NCBI GenBank assembly: GCA_945903465.1
Contig: CAMDOF010000071.1
Coordinates: 1-35,362, forward strand
Direction: 5' to 3'
DNA: 35,362 nt
From: Opitutus sp. GAS368
GTDB lineage: Bacteria > Verrucomicrobiota > Verrucomicrobiia > Opitutales > Opitutaceae
Shown here: one piece after another, positions 1 through 8,893 of the stretch
How the letters are laid out: every line of letters starts with the position of its first letter
Numbering within the stretch: the first letter of the stretch is position 1
Position numbers and translations under genes: made by a program
The notes under the pieces: generated by a model
What the model was told of the DNA's origin: nothing
Databases searched by the model: none
Seen by the model: the letters and a program-made list of their open reading frames with translations, nothing else

Positions 1-195
1 TGCCCCCCAACGGCAAGCCGCGCCTCGATTCACCCCCCCTGTTTTCGCCGCCGTTCCGCGCCCCAAGTCCCCAGCATCAGCCGGACCCGCCGCCCTTTCA
101 AAATCGACTCACTTTCAGCTAACTCAGCCCAATCCCACCATGCCCCTACCCTTAAACCCCTCCCCCCCGCAAATCGAGTTTCCTAGCAGCAATCG
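1..195 (+). repeat. Leader element R, copy R1 (left end cut by window)
   Basis: First of four similar direct repeats (others at 8894-9186, 23134-23449 and 31041-31329). Shared blocks include CAAGTCCCCAGCAT, TCAAAATCGACTCA, the ATG at 140 and the first codons of the gene (encoding MPLPLNPSPP), ending near CAGTTTCCTAGCA-type sequence at about 170-195. A small stem TGCC (1-4) with GGCA (12-15) is visible. The promoter-like TTGAC part seen in the other copies would lie left of the window. Function is unknown; the position at the head of an operon suggests a 5' leader. Confidence 0.75.
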
Positions 196-3100
196 TCCTA
201 CTGCATCCCGATTCCGGCCCCCTATGAAGACAGCCCAAGCCCCCCGCTCTGGACTCCGGGTCGCCACCCGGCGCTTCCTTTGGCTCGGTGGCCTCCTCGG
301 CCTGATCGGCTCACACCTGCTCTCGGCCGCCGACGCCGGCACCGGGGCCATCCGCGGCCGCGTGTTCAACACGCGGAGCGGTGAGTATGCCGAACGCGCC
401 CGCGTCAGCATTGAGGGCACCGCCCTGGAGACGTTCACCGACAATGTTGGCGACTACTATTTTTCCAGCGCGCCGATTGGCGTCGCCCGCGTAAAAGTCT
501 TCCGGACCGGCCTCGTCGCCGAAAGCGCTAGCGTCACGGTCACGAGCGGGCAAACCGCCCGCCAAGATTTCAACCTCGCCGGTTTCAACCAAAAGTCCGG
601 CGATCCAACCCTTCACAAGCTCTCCGCCTTCCTCGTCTCCGAATCGCGCGAAATGGACGGCGCCGCCATCGCCATCAACACCCAGCGCTTCGCGGCCGAC
701 ATGCGTAATGTCATCACGGCCGATGAATTCGGCGCCACCCCCGAGGGCAACGTCGGCGATCTTCTCAAGTTCGTTCCCGGCATCACCATCAACACCGGCT
801 TCGGGATGTCGCGTGGCATCTCCCTCAACGGAGTGCCCGACAACTACGTTCCCGTCACGATGAACGGCTTCAACGTCGCCAGCCCGCTCGAGGGCACCTC
901 CCGGCAGGTCGATCCCCAGAATCTCTCCACCAACAACATCTCCCGCATCGAGGTCCTCTACTCGCCCACGCCGGAATCCCCTGGCATGGCGCTCGCCGGC
1001 TCCGTCAACGTCGTTCCACGCAGTTCCTTCGAACGTTCCAAGCCGATTTTCAACGGCAACACCTTCGTCCTTTTCCGTAACGACGAGACCAGCCTGAAGA
1101 CGACCCCCGGCCCGGGCAAATCCCAGACCTACAAAATCCATCCGGGGTTCAACTTCTCTTACATCGCTCCCGTCAACGAGCGCTGGGGCTACACGCTCTC
1201 CGGCGGCACGTCGCGCCAGTACCTCAACGTTGAGTTCTCCCGGCCGACCTGGCGCGGCGTCGGCACCGTCACCAACGGCATCGCCGCCAACGGCAGCGGC
1301 TACGTCGACACCACCGTCGACAAACCCTACCTGTCCGCCTGGAGTTCGCAGAGCTCCAACGCCACCGACACCACCCGCTATTCCCTCGGCGCCTCGGTCG
1401 ATTACCGGATCAGCCAGCGCGACCGGGTTTCCTTTGCCGTCAACTACGTCTACTACGTCGGCGACTACTTCAACCGCTACATGGCGGTCGATGTCGGCGG
1501 TGTCACCGCGGGCAACTTCGGCCCCACCTTTACCCACGGCACGCCCGGCCTCGGCAACAGCCGGATCATCGGCGATCTCTATCGGCGCGCCAACCTGAGC
1601 TACTCGCCCAACGTCACATTCCGCCATGACGGACCGGTCTGGAAGTCCGACGCCGGCCTCGGCTACTCGCGCGGCATGACATCAATCACCCACGCCTCCA
1701 AGGGTTACTTCTTCAACACCACGTCCCAGCGCACCGGCCTCACCGTGAATTTCGACGACATCAACGACGCCAACCCGGGCCGCATGACCGCGACCGATGG
1801 CACCACCGGTGCGCGCGTCGATCTCTTCGACCTCAGTAATTACCTCGTCAATACCGCCTTTTACCACGTGCTCGACGCGAGCCCCCATCGTAACAAAAGC
1901 GGGGACACGCAGCAGAGCGCCTACGCCAACCTCGGCCGCGAGTTCAATGGCGCCATCCCGCTCACGATCAAGGTCGGGCTCGATGTCCGCCAACTGGAGC
2001 GCGACCTTCGCATCGGGCCGTCGGCCACTTATACCTATGTTGGCGCCGACGGCCGCAACGCCACCACCGGCACGTTTGCCGACAACGACAACAAGGCGCT
2101 CGCCTTCCGCGATGTGAATTACTACGGCGCAGGGATCGGCTTCGGCGTGCCGGCACCCCAGTGGGTGGACAACTTCAAGTTCTACGAGTACTTCAAGGCC
2201 AACCCGTCGTACTTCACGATCAACGATGTCGCCACGCATACGTCGATCGTAAACACCTCGAAGTGGGCCGAGGAGACGACCTCCGCCGCCTATTTCCGCG
2301 CCGACGCCAACTTCTTCCAGCGCCGGCTGAAGATCGTGACCGGCCTGCGCGCCGAGCAGACGAACGTCACTGCCGAGGGGCCGCTCAACGACGCCTCGCG
2401 CAACTTCCAGCGCGACGCCGCCGGCAAGTTCATTCTCGGGACGAACGGCCGCCCGCTCCCCATCACCAGCGACCCGCTCGCCGCCATCCGGCTTACGCTC
2501 GTCGACCGCGGCATGCACGCGAAGAAGGAGTATCTCCGGCTCTTCCCCAGTCTGAACGCGATCTACAACATCACCGACAATTTCGTCGCCCGCGCCGCCG
2601 TTTACCAGTCGCTCGGCCGGCCCAACCTCAACCAATACTCTGGTGGCATCACGCTGCCTGATATAGGTCTAACCAACACCTCGACCCAGCGGATCTCGGT
2701 GCAAAACGCCGGCATCAAGGCCTGGAGCGCGATCACCCGGCGGATCATGCTTGAGTACTATTTCCCCCGCGTCGGCGTCGTCTCGATCGCCGCCTTCCGG
2801 CGCGACTTCAAGAATTTCTTCGGCACGACGGTCTTCCGCGCCACCCCGGAATTCCTCGATCTCTACAGCCTCGATCCCGCCATCTACGGCATCTACGACG
2901 TCCAGACCCAGGAGAACCTTACGAGCTCCGTCCGGATGCAGGGCCTCGACCTAAACTACAAGCAGGCGCTCACCTTCTTCCCTCACTGGGCCCGCGGCGT
3001 TCAGCTCTTTGGCAACGCCAGTGCCTTGCGCACGCTCGGCGAGGCGTCAGCGAACTTCAACGGCTTCGTGCCCCGCACCTACAACGCCGGTCTCAGCTTC

Positions 3101-3400
3101 GCCCGCGAGTCGTACAACATGAAGTTCGGCTGGAACTACCGCGGCCGGAACCGCGGCGCGCCCATCGCCGCCGGCCGCAGCATCACGCCCGACACCTTCC
3201 GCTGGCAGGCCGCGCAGAAGTATCTCACGTTCACCGGGGAGTACTACTTCCACAAGTCCTGGGCCGTTTACGTCGACCTGCATAACCGCGTGCGCAACGA
3301 CGATGAAATCTCCAACGACGCCTCGCCGGCCTACGCCCGGCTCACCACCCGGCACCAATACGAAGGTCTCCAGACGATCGGGATCAAGGGCTCGTTCTGA
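140..3400 (+). CDS. TonB-dependent receptor with N-terminal carboxypeptidase-regulatory-like domain (TBDR A)
   Basis: Outer-membrane receptor predicted to import a ligand using TonB energy. From the ATG at 140, residues 1-18 come from the repeated leader. A basic, hydrophobic signal peptide follows (about 41-64, ending LLSAADA), then a carboxypeptidase-D-regulatory-like beta domain (about 70-147), a TonB-box-like segment HKLSAFLVSE (159-168), a plug (about 175-305) and a long beta-barrel ending in GIKGSF with the usual terminal Phe. The length of 1086 aa is normal for Verrucomicrobiota TBDRs. An ATG at 224 (MKTAQAPRSG) is an alternative start and would exclude the leader codons; I keep 140 because the paralogue at 9131 has no other in-frame start. 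It heads a probable operon with the three downstream secreted proteins. The ligand is unknown; the context suggests a glycan. Confidence 0.92.
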   Translation: MPLPLNPSPPQIEFPSSNRPTASRFRPPMKTAQAPRSGLRVATRRFLWLGGLLGLIGSHLLSAADAGTGAIRGRVFNTRSGEYAERARVSIEGTALETFTDNVGDYYFSSAPIGVARVKVFRTGLVAESASVTVTSGQTARQDFNLAGFNQKSGDPTLHKLSAFLVSESREMDGAAIAINTQRFAADMRNVITADEFGATPEGNVGDLLKFVPGITINTGFGMSRGISLNGVPDNYVPVTMNGFNVASPLEGTSRQVDPQNLSTNNISRIEVLYSPTPESPGMALAGSVNVVPRSSFERSKPIFNGNTFVLFRNDETSLKTTPGPGKSQTYKIHPGFNFSYIAPVNERWGYTLSGGTSRQYLNVEFSRPTWRGVGTVTNGIAANGSGYVDTTVDKPYLSAWSSQSSNATDTTRYSLGASVDYRISQRDRVSFAVNYVYYVGDYFNRYMAVDVGGVTAGNFGPTFTHGTPGLGNSRIIGDLYRRANLSYSPNVTFRHDGPVWKSDAGLGYSRGMTSITHASKGYFFNTTSQRTGLTVNFDDINDANPGRMTATDGTTGARVDLFDLSNYLVNTAFYHVLDASPHRNKSGDTQQSAYANLGREFNGAIPLTIKVGLDVRQLERDLRIGPSATYTYVGADGRNATTGTFADNDNKALAFRDVNYYGAGIGFGVPAPQWVDNFKFYEYFKANPSYFTINDVATHTSIVNTSKWAEETTSAAYFRADANFFQRRLKIVTGLRAEQTNVTAEGPLNDASRNFQRDAAGKFILGTNGRPLPITSDPLAAIRLTLVDRGMHAKKEYLRLFPSLNAIYNITDNFVARAAVYQSLGRPNLNQYSGGITLPDIGLTNTSTQRISVQNAGIKAWSAITRRIMLEYYFPRVGVVSIAAFRRDFKNFFGTTVFRATPEFLDLYSLDPAIYGIYDVQTQENLTSSVRMQGLDLNYKQALTFFPHWARGVQLFGNASALRTLGEASANFNGFVPRTYNAGLSFARESYNMKFGWNYRGRNRGAPIAAGRSITPDTFRWQAAQKYLTFTGEYYFHKSWAVYVDLHNRVRNDDEISNDASPAYARLTTRHQYEGLQTIGIKGSF

Positions 3401-3444
3401 CCCGACCTTCCGCTCTCCCCCGTTCCTCTCCCGCCCCCCCTGTC

Positions 3445-4857
3445 TTGCATCCCGCCCTCGCCGCGTTTCCCGCCGCCCTCGTGCTCGCCACGGTCCCGTG
3501 GCTGAAGGCGGAGGACGTACTCGACCTCGGCTCCCGCCGCGAACTATTCGTGGATCGATACCTTATCGCCGAACTCCGGGGCACGAGCCTCCGACTGCAC
3601 AAGCCGGAACTCGCGCCGCCCGTGGAGCCGCCGCGGCCGCACGGCCACTACGCGACGGTGCTGCACGACGGCGGTACGTTCCGGTTCTACTACCGCGGCG
3701 ACAAAGATCCGGCTGTCGGCTGGAAAACCCACGGGCTCGAGGCCTATCACGACGGGGAAGTGACGTTGGTCGCGGAAAGCCCAGACGCGATCCACTGGAC
3801 GCTTCCGCGGCTTGGACTCTACGAACACCCGTCGTTCCCTGCGGGCAACATCGTTCTGCTCGGCGAATTCGGCGTGAATCACAACTTCGCGCCCTTCATC
3901 GACACACGTCCCGGCGTGCCGCCGGCCCAGCGTTATAAGGCGCTCGGCGGACTCGCCTTCCAGGCCCACCAGCAGGAAGTGCGCGCGCGCCGCGGACCGG
4001 GAGGGCTGCGGGCGTTCGTTTCGGCCGATGGCCTCCACTGGAGCAAACTCCAGTCGGAGCCCGTGATCCCGGAGGAGTGGGGTCAATACTTCGACTCACA
4101 GAACCACGCGTTCTGGTCCGCGAGCGAGGGCTGCTACGTCTGCTATTTTCGCCGGTTCGTGCATGGCCTCCGCGGCATCGCGCGCACGACGTCCGAGGAT
4201 TTTGTCCACTGGACCCCGTTCGTCCAATTGACCGGCAACCTGCCCGGGGAGCACCTCTACACTCCGAACACTCAGCCGTATTTCCGCGCGCCGCACATCT
4301 ACGTGGCCACCCCCACCCGGTTCATGGAAAAACGCGGCGCCGCCACCGACATTCTCTTCATGACCACGCGGGGGGGCTCGTCCTACGACCGGACACTCAC
4401 CGAAGCGTTTATCCGACCGGGCTTGCGCCGCGACGGCTGGGCCAACCGCGCAAACTACGCGGCCATCGGGATCCATCAGACTGGACCGGCCGAGATGTCG
4501 CTCTTCCTCACCGGCGGCCGCCGCTACGTTCTGCGGCTCGACGGCTTCGCTTCGCTCAACGGTCCGCTCGCTGGCGGCGAGATGCTCACGAAGCCGCTGC
4601 GCTTCGCCGGCGCGCAGCTCGATCTCAACGTTTCCACCAGCGCCGCCGGCCGCGTCCGCGTCGCCGTCCTCCACGTCGATGGGACCGCGGTGCCGGGTTT
4701 CGCGCTCGACGACTGCGAACCGATTTACGGTGACGAGTTCGCCAGCATCGTGAGATGGAAAGGGGCCCCCAGTCTGGCCGCACTCGCCGGTCAGCCCGTC
4801 CGCCTAAAGTTTGAACTGGCCGACGCCGACATTTTTTCTCTGCACTTCCACGATTAA
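3445..4857 (+). CDS. Secreted five-bladed-propeller protein (GH32/GH43-like, 'LFVD' family)
   Basis: Probable secreted glycan-active or glycan-binding protein. After a signal peptide (residues 1-22, ending WLKAED) comes the family signature ELFVDRYLIAEL (33-44). Propeller-like repeats follow, with motifs such as FRFYYRG and DGLHWSK, typical of the beta-fructosidase/arabinanase fold superfamily. The C-terminal beta-sandwich contains a segment like FALDDCEPIYGDE, characteristic of this PVC protein group. The start is TTG at 3445, 44 nt after the TBDR stop; no ATG lies near, and GTG at 3481 is the alternative. The upstream sequence is C/T-rich with no Shine-Dalgarno motif. Many such proteins are annotated only as hypothetical, and I cannot assign catalytic residues, so the enzymatic activity is inference. 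A related propeller gene follows directly. Confidence 0.8.
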   Translation: MHPALAAFPAALVLATVPWLKAEDVLDLGSRRELFVDRYLIAELRGTSLRLHKPELAPPVEPPRPHGHYATVLHDGGTFRFYYRGDKDPAVGWKTHGLEAYHDGEVTLVAESPDAIHWTLPRLGLYEHPSFPAGNIVLLGEFGVNHNFAPFIDTRPGVPPAQRYKALGGLAFQAHQQEVRARRGPGGLRAFVSADGLHWSKLQSEPVIPEEWGQYFDSQNHAFWSASEGCYVCYFRRFVHGLRGIARTTSEDFVHWTPFVQLTGNLPGEHLYTPNTQPYFRAPHIYVATPTRFMEKRGAATDILFMTTRGGSSYDRTLTEAFIRPGLRRDGWANRANYAAIGIHQTGPAEMSLFLTGGRRYVLRLDGFASLNGPLAGGEMLTKPLRFAGAQLDLNVSTSAAGRVRVAVLHVDGTAVPGFALDDCEPIYGDEFASIVRWKGAPSLAALAGQPVRLKFELADADIFSLHFHD

Positions 4858-5006
4858 CCATGCCTCCTTTCGTCCCCGTCCCCAGCCGACTGACATTCCC
4901 CCGGAGGGCCTGCGCGTGCCGCCGGGCCTCGTCACGGTGGGAGCCCGTTTCGCCTGCCCCGCAAGGCCCGCCGACGAGCGGCGGTCCGGCGAGGTGGAAT
5001 TCGTCG

Positions 5007-6989
5007 GTGCGCACTGTCCACTGGCTCAGGCTTGCACTGGCGTTCGCCGTCTCCGCCCTCACTGTGCCCGCGGCGCCCCCGCGGCAGATCCCCATAGATC
5101 CACTCAAGCAGCTCGTTCTCGACACCCGCGTGATCGCCCAGGCCGACAACGCCCGGCTCGTCCTCGGCACACCGGCTAAGGATCCGCGCAATCCGCTGCT
5201 GCCGGCCGACCGGCCGTGGGAGAATGCGACCAACAATCTCTACCCGAACGTCCTCTGGGATGAACAGGAACAGGTCTTCAAGCTCTGGTACAAAGACGTG
5301 CTCGCGGACAAGGACGTCATCGCGCAGATGGACCGCCCCAGCACCGTTCACGACGTGGGCTGGTACCTGCTCTACGCCACATCTAAGGATGGAGTTACCT
5401 GGCAAAAGCCGGCCCTCGGTCTCCACCGGTTTGCGGGCAGCGACGCGACCAACATCGTGGCCCGCGACACGCCGAACGCCGGCGTGTTCAAGGATCCGCA
5501 CGACCCCGACCCCGCGCGCCGATACAAGATGGTGTACGACGTCGGGCTCGGGAAGCTGCGCACGCGCGTCTCCGCCGACGGAATCCACTGGGGCGAGCCG
5601 CGCGAGGTGAACGGTTTCTCCCCCCAGCACGGCGACACGCACAACAATGCGTTCTGGGACCCACGGCTCGGCAAATACGTATGGTTCACCAAACTCTACC
5701 TCGGGGAACGGCTGGTCGCACGGTTCGAGAGCGACGATTTCGTGAACTGGCGCAACTCGGGGATGGTCCTGCGCTCCACCGTCGAAGAGGGCCGCAACAG
5801 CCAGACCTACTGCCTGCCGGTCTTCCCCTACGCAAACCTCTACCTCGGTTACGTGATGATGTATAACGTCGGCAAGGGCCGCACGGTCGACTGCGAACTC
5901 GCTTGGAGCCACGACGGCGTTCGCTGGCAGCGCGTCGCACCCGGCACGCCGTTCCTGCCGCGCGGGGCCGCCGGCACGTACGACTCGCAGTGCATTTACG
6001 CTCAGTCAGGTCCCGCCATCGAGCAGGACGGGCAACTGCAAATTTACTACGGCGGCAGCGACTTTCCCCACACGGGCTGGAAACGTCACTGCCTGTTCAG
6101 CCTCGCCCGGCTGCGGGTCGACGGCTTCGCCGGCTACGAACCCGTCGCGGCCGACCGGACGGCCGTCCTCACCTCCTCGCGGCTGCGGCTGGCGTCAGAC
6201 CGGCTTGCCGTGAGCGTCGACGCCGCGCGCGGCCGGCTCGACCTCGAGGTACTCGACGAGCGCAACCAACCGCTCGGCCGCGCCCCGCCCGTCACCGGCG
6301 ACGTCACCGATCATCCGATCGACCTCGACCTCCGGCCCTGGCAGGGCCGCACGGTCCGATTGCGCTTCACGCTGACGGGCGCGCGGCTCTACGCCTTCCG
6401 TGGCGCCACGCTCGAGGAGACCACGCTACCCGAGACGAAGCCCGCCCCGCTGCCGCGCGTCGCCGCGAAGCCCGAGCCGCGGAGGCTTGGCTTCGATCGC
6501 GACGTCGAGGGCTGGAAGGGTACCGACCGGATCGAGCATCACTCTGCCGGCGGCGCGGCCGGCGGCTACGTCACCGCGCACCGCGGCAAGGCCCTCAATC
6601 CCATCCTCACGTCCGTCGCCGACGCGAAAGTTTCGCCGCTGACGGGCGATTGGCCGGACCTACTCGGCGGTGATTCCGCCACCCTCACCTGGCGGGCGCG
6701 GACCCGCCACGCCGGCACGCTTCGCCTCGATCTCTTTGCCCAGGAGGCGCAGTGGACCTACGAGACCGGACAGACAGAGCCCGGCAGCTGGCAGTCCCAT
6801 CAGGTCACGCTGCGCTACGACTGGACCGATGCCCAGGCCGAGGCCGCCGGCTGGAGGCGCGCGCAGAATGCCTTCTCCTGGCGGGAGACCCTCCGGCACA
6901 TCGGACGGCTGGCTCTGGCCTTTGCTCCCGCCGAGCCTGCGGTCGAACAGAGCCTGGACCTCGACGAACTCGAGGTGCGCGGACGCTGA
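5007..6989 (+). CDS. Secreted propeller protein (GH32/GH43-like) with C-terminal beta-sandwich domains
   Basis: Second propeller protein of the cluster, about 660 aa. The start at GTG 5007 gives a clean signal peptide (VRTVHWLRLALAFAVSALTV, then PAAPP) and is preceded by a Shine-Dalgarno-like GAGGTGG at 4991-4997. The frame is open from an ATG at 4860, two bases after the previous stop, but that adds 49 Arg/Pro/Ser-rich residues in front of the signal peptide, which I consider untranslated or non-essential. The N-terminal two thirds shows propeller motifs (FKLWYKD, YLLYATSKDGVTW, NNAFWDPRLGKYVWF). A beta-sandwich follows, like that of the upstream gene. A last jelly-roll-like domain (from GFDRDVEGWKG to LDLDELEVRG) resembles laminin-B or carbohydrate-binding folds. 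The role is probably glycan binding or cleavage outside the inner membrane; the substrate is unknown. Confidence 0.78.
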   Translation: MRTVHWLRLALAFAVSALTVPAAPPRQIPIDPLKQLVLDTRVIAQADNARLVLGTPAKDPRNPLLPADRPWENATNNLYPNVLWDEQEQVFKLWYKDVLADKDVIAQMDRPSTVHDVGWYLLYATSKDGVTWQKPALGLHRFAGSDATNIVARDTPNAGVFKDPHDPDPARRYKMVYDVGLGKLRTRVSADGIHWGEPREVNGFSPQHGDTHNNAFWDPRLGKYVWFTKLYLGERLVARFESDDFVNWRNSGMVLRSTVEEGRNSQTYCLPVFPYANLYLGYVMMYNVGKGRTVDCELAWSHDGVRWQRVAPGTPFLPRGAAGTYDSQCIYAQSGPAIEQDGQLQIYYGGSDFPHTGWKRHCLFSLARLRVDGFAGYEPVAADRTAVLTSSRLRLASDRLAVSVDAARGRLDLEVLDERNQPLGRAPPVTGDVTDHPIDLDLRPWQGRTVRLRFTLTGARLYAFRGATLEETTLPETKPAPLPRVAAKPEPRRLGFDRDVEGWKGTDRIEHHSAGGAAGGYVTAHRGKALNPILTSVADAKVSPLTGDWPDLLGGDSATLTWRARTRHAGTLRLDLFAQEAQWTYETGQTEPGSWQSHQVTLRYDWTDAQAEAAGWRRAQNAFSWRETLRHIGRLALAFAPAEPAVEQSLDLDELEVRGR

Positions 6990-6997
6990 CCTTTTCC

Positions 6998-8893
6998 ATG
7001 AAGAGCCACCTAAAAAACGCCCCCGGCAGGAACGTTGACGCCGGCTGCCTGTCGACCCCCGCGCGGAGCAGCCGGATCATCCACCTGCTCGCCGCCCTGA
7101 CTTTCGCCCAAGCCCTCCTCGCCTCCGACGTCGTGCTCACGGCGGCCACGATGCTCGTCACGCCCGACCAGCCCACGGAAAACGAGACCGCCGCCGCCGA
7201 CCTGCTGCAGACTTACCTGCGCCGCGCCTTCGCCGGTCAGGCGGGCTTCGAGATCGTGCGCGAATCCCAGGCCCCGGCCGCCGGTACGCGCGTGCTGCTC
7301 GGCGCCACGCGCGGCGCGCCGGACATTCAGGGCGTGTACCGCGACGGGTTCGTCATTTCCGCCGGTGGGAACCAGGTTGCTATCCGCGGCGGCGGCGACC
7401 CGGGCACCTTCTACGGCGCATCTCGTTTTCTGGATCGCCACGCCGGCATCCGGTTTTACCTGCCCGGCGATCTTTTCACCCATGTTCCGTCCCACAAGCG
7501 GATCGCCGTGCCTGAGGGCGTGCAGCGTGAGAACCCCTACACGCTGAATTCCATGATGAGCGGCACCGGCGGCACTTCCGGCACGGGCGGCTTCACCGGC
7601 ACCAACCCGCGGGCAGAGGAGGGCGCGTGGCTCAAGCGCAACGCCGCCTTCCGCAAGGAATCGGTCAACTTCTCGCACCAGCACAGCATGTTTCAGCGCT
7701 TCCCGCCCGAAAAGTTCGCCGCGCGCTGGCCGGAAATCTACCCCATCCTCGGCGGCAAGCGGTACATTCCGGCGAAGGCCGCCGACCAAGGCTGGCAGCC
7801 GTGCCTGACCGAGCCGAAGCTGATCGACGCGGCGATCGAATCGTCCATCGAGTACTTCAAAGCCAACGCAGCGCTCAGGTACCTCTCCTTTTCCATCCAA
7901 GACTCGCACAAGTTCTGCGAGTGCCCGCGGTGCAAGGCCGAGGTCGCCAAGTATCCCAACAAGGGCGCTGGGCTCACTGCCCTCAATGCGCGCTTCCTCA
8001 ACGCCGTCGCCGAGCGCTGGGACCGCGAGTTGCCGGCCGCCGGAATCGACTCCCACAAGACGCTCGTCTACATCGCCTACTCCGACGTCAACGGCGTGCC
8101 GCCCTTCCCCCTGCATCGGGCCATTCTGCCGGTGGTCGTCTTCACCATCGGCGACGCCCTGATCGACGGTCATTTCGAGCCGGGCAAGGAGACGATCCGG
8201 AAGTGGGGCGCCGCCGTTAAGCAGATGGGCAACCACGACTGGGCCCAAGGGCACCTCTACCTCATCCCCCGGATCTACACCGGCCTCACCAGCCGGCTAT
8301 TCCGCGACGCCAAGGCCGAGGGTCTGATCTGGGGCTACCAGCACACGGAGAGCTATCCCAATTGGGGCCTCGATGGCGCCAAGCTTTGGGTCAGCGCGCG
8401 GATTTATTGGAACCCCGACGAGGACGAGGACGCACTCTGGCGGCAGTTCGCCCGCGACCTCTTTCCTGGGGCCGCCGAATCCATCGACCGCTACTTCGCC
8501 ATCCTTCGCGAGCTCTGGATCAAAATGGACCAGGACGCCGAGCGGAAGCTGCGCAAGTGGTCGAACCAGTTCGAACTGCGCAGTGAGGAGCAGCGGGCGA
8601 TGGCGCGGGAGTGCCGCCGCCTGCTCGATCAGGCCGCTCGCGACAGCCGCAGCGATCCGGAGCGTGCCCGGGTCGACCTGTTCTGGAAGTCGTACCGCCT
8701 CACCGAGTACTTTTTCGAATTCGCCAACACCAAGACCATCAAACGCGCGCGGGTCGAGGAAGCTCGTGCCTTTGCCCTGTCCACGATCGCGACCAATCCC
8801 ATGACCGTCTACACCGGTGGCAACCCTGCGGAATTCCTAGCTTTGTTCAACTCGGCCCTCGATTCGGTCACCAAGGGAAAGATCAGCGACTAA
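6998..8893 (+). CDS. Secreted DUF4838-domain protein (glycoside-hydrolase-like N-terminus)
   Basis: About 631 aa, starting at ATG 6998, only 8 nt after the previous stop; the frame is open further upstream but overlaps the preceding gene. A hydrophobic export segment (about 28-43) is followed by an alpha/beta region (VTPDQPTENETAAADLLQTY, then FVISAGGNQVAIRGGGDPG) like the non-catalytic N-terminal domain of GH20/GH67 enzymes. The DUF4838 core contains the family's Cys cluster FCECPRCKAE (C307, C309, C312) after SFSIQDSHK. The C-terminal part is helical. DUF4838 proteins occur with polysaccharide-degradation genes, but their reaction is not established. The last gene of the putative TBDR-propeller-propeller-DUF4838 operon, it ends at the exact left edge of repeat R2. 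Confidence 0.85.
   Translation: MKSHLKNAPGRNVDAGCLSTPARSSRIIHLLAALTFAQALLASDVVLTAATMLVTPDQPTENETAAADLLQTYLRRAFAGQAGFEIVRESQAPAAGTRVLLGATRGAPDIQGVYRDGFVISAGGNQVAIRGGGDPGTFYGASRFLDRHAGIRFYLPGDLFTHVPSHKRIAVPEGVQRENPYTLNSMMSGTGGTSGTGGFTGTNPRAEEGAWLKRNAAFRKESVNFSHQHSMFQRFPPEKFAARWPEIYPILGGKRYIPAKAADQGWQPCLTEPKLIDAAIESSIEYFKANAALRYLSFSIQDSHKFCECPRCKAEVAKYPNKGAGLTALNARFLNAVAERWDRELPAAGIDSHKTLVYIAYSDVNGVPPFPLHRAILPVVVFTIGDALIDGHFEPGKETIRKWGAAVKQMGNHDWAQGHLYLIPRIYTGLTSRLFRDAKAEGLIWGYQHTESYPNWGLDGAKLWVSARIYWNPDEDEDALWRQFARDLFPGAAESIDRYFAILRELWIKMDQDAERKLRKWSNQFELRSEEQRAMARECRRLLDQAARDSRSDPERARVDLFWKSYRLTEYFFEFANTKTIKRARVEEARAFALSTIATNPMTVYTGGNPAEFLALFNSALDSVTKGKISD

Noticed and set aside
311..1627. Long minus-strand frame of 438 aa inside the first receptor gene
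   Set aside because: Shadow of a GC-rich coding frame; Gly/Val/Ala-rich composition and no domain. The same applies to the long antisense frames under the other receptors.
4860..5006. N-terminal extension of the second propeller gene from ATG 4860
   Set aside because: It encodes Arg/Pro/Ser-rich sequence before a proper signal peptide; GTG 5007 with a Shine-Dalgarno-like GAGGTGG is more convincing, though the upstream start cannot be excluded.
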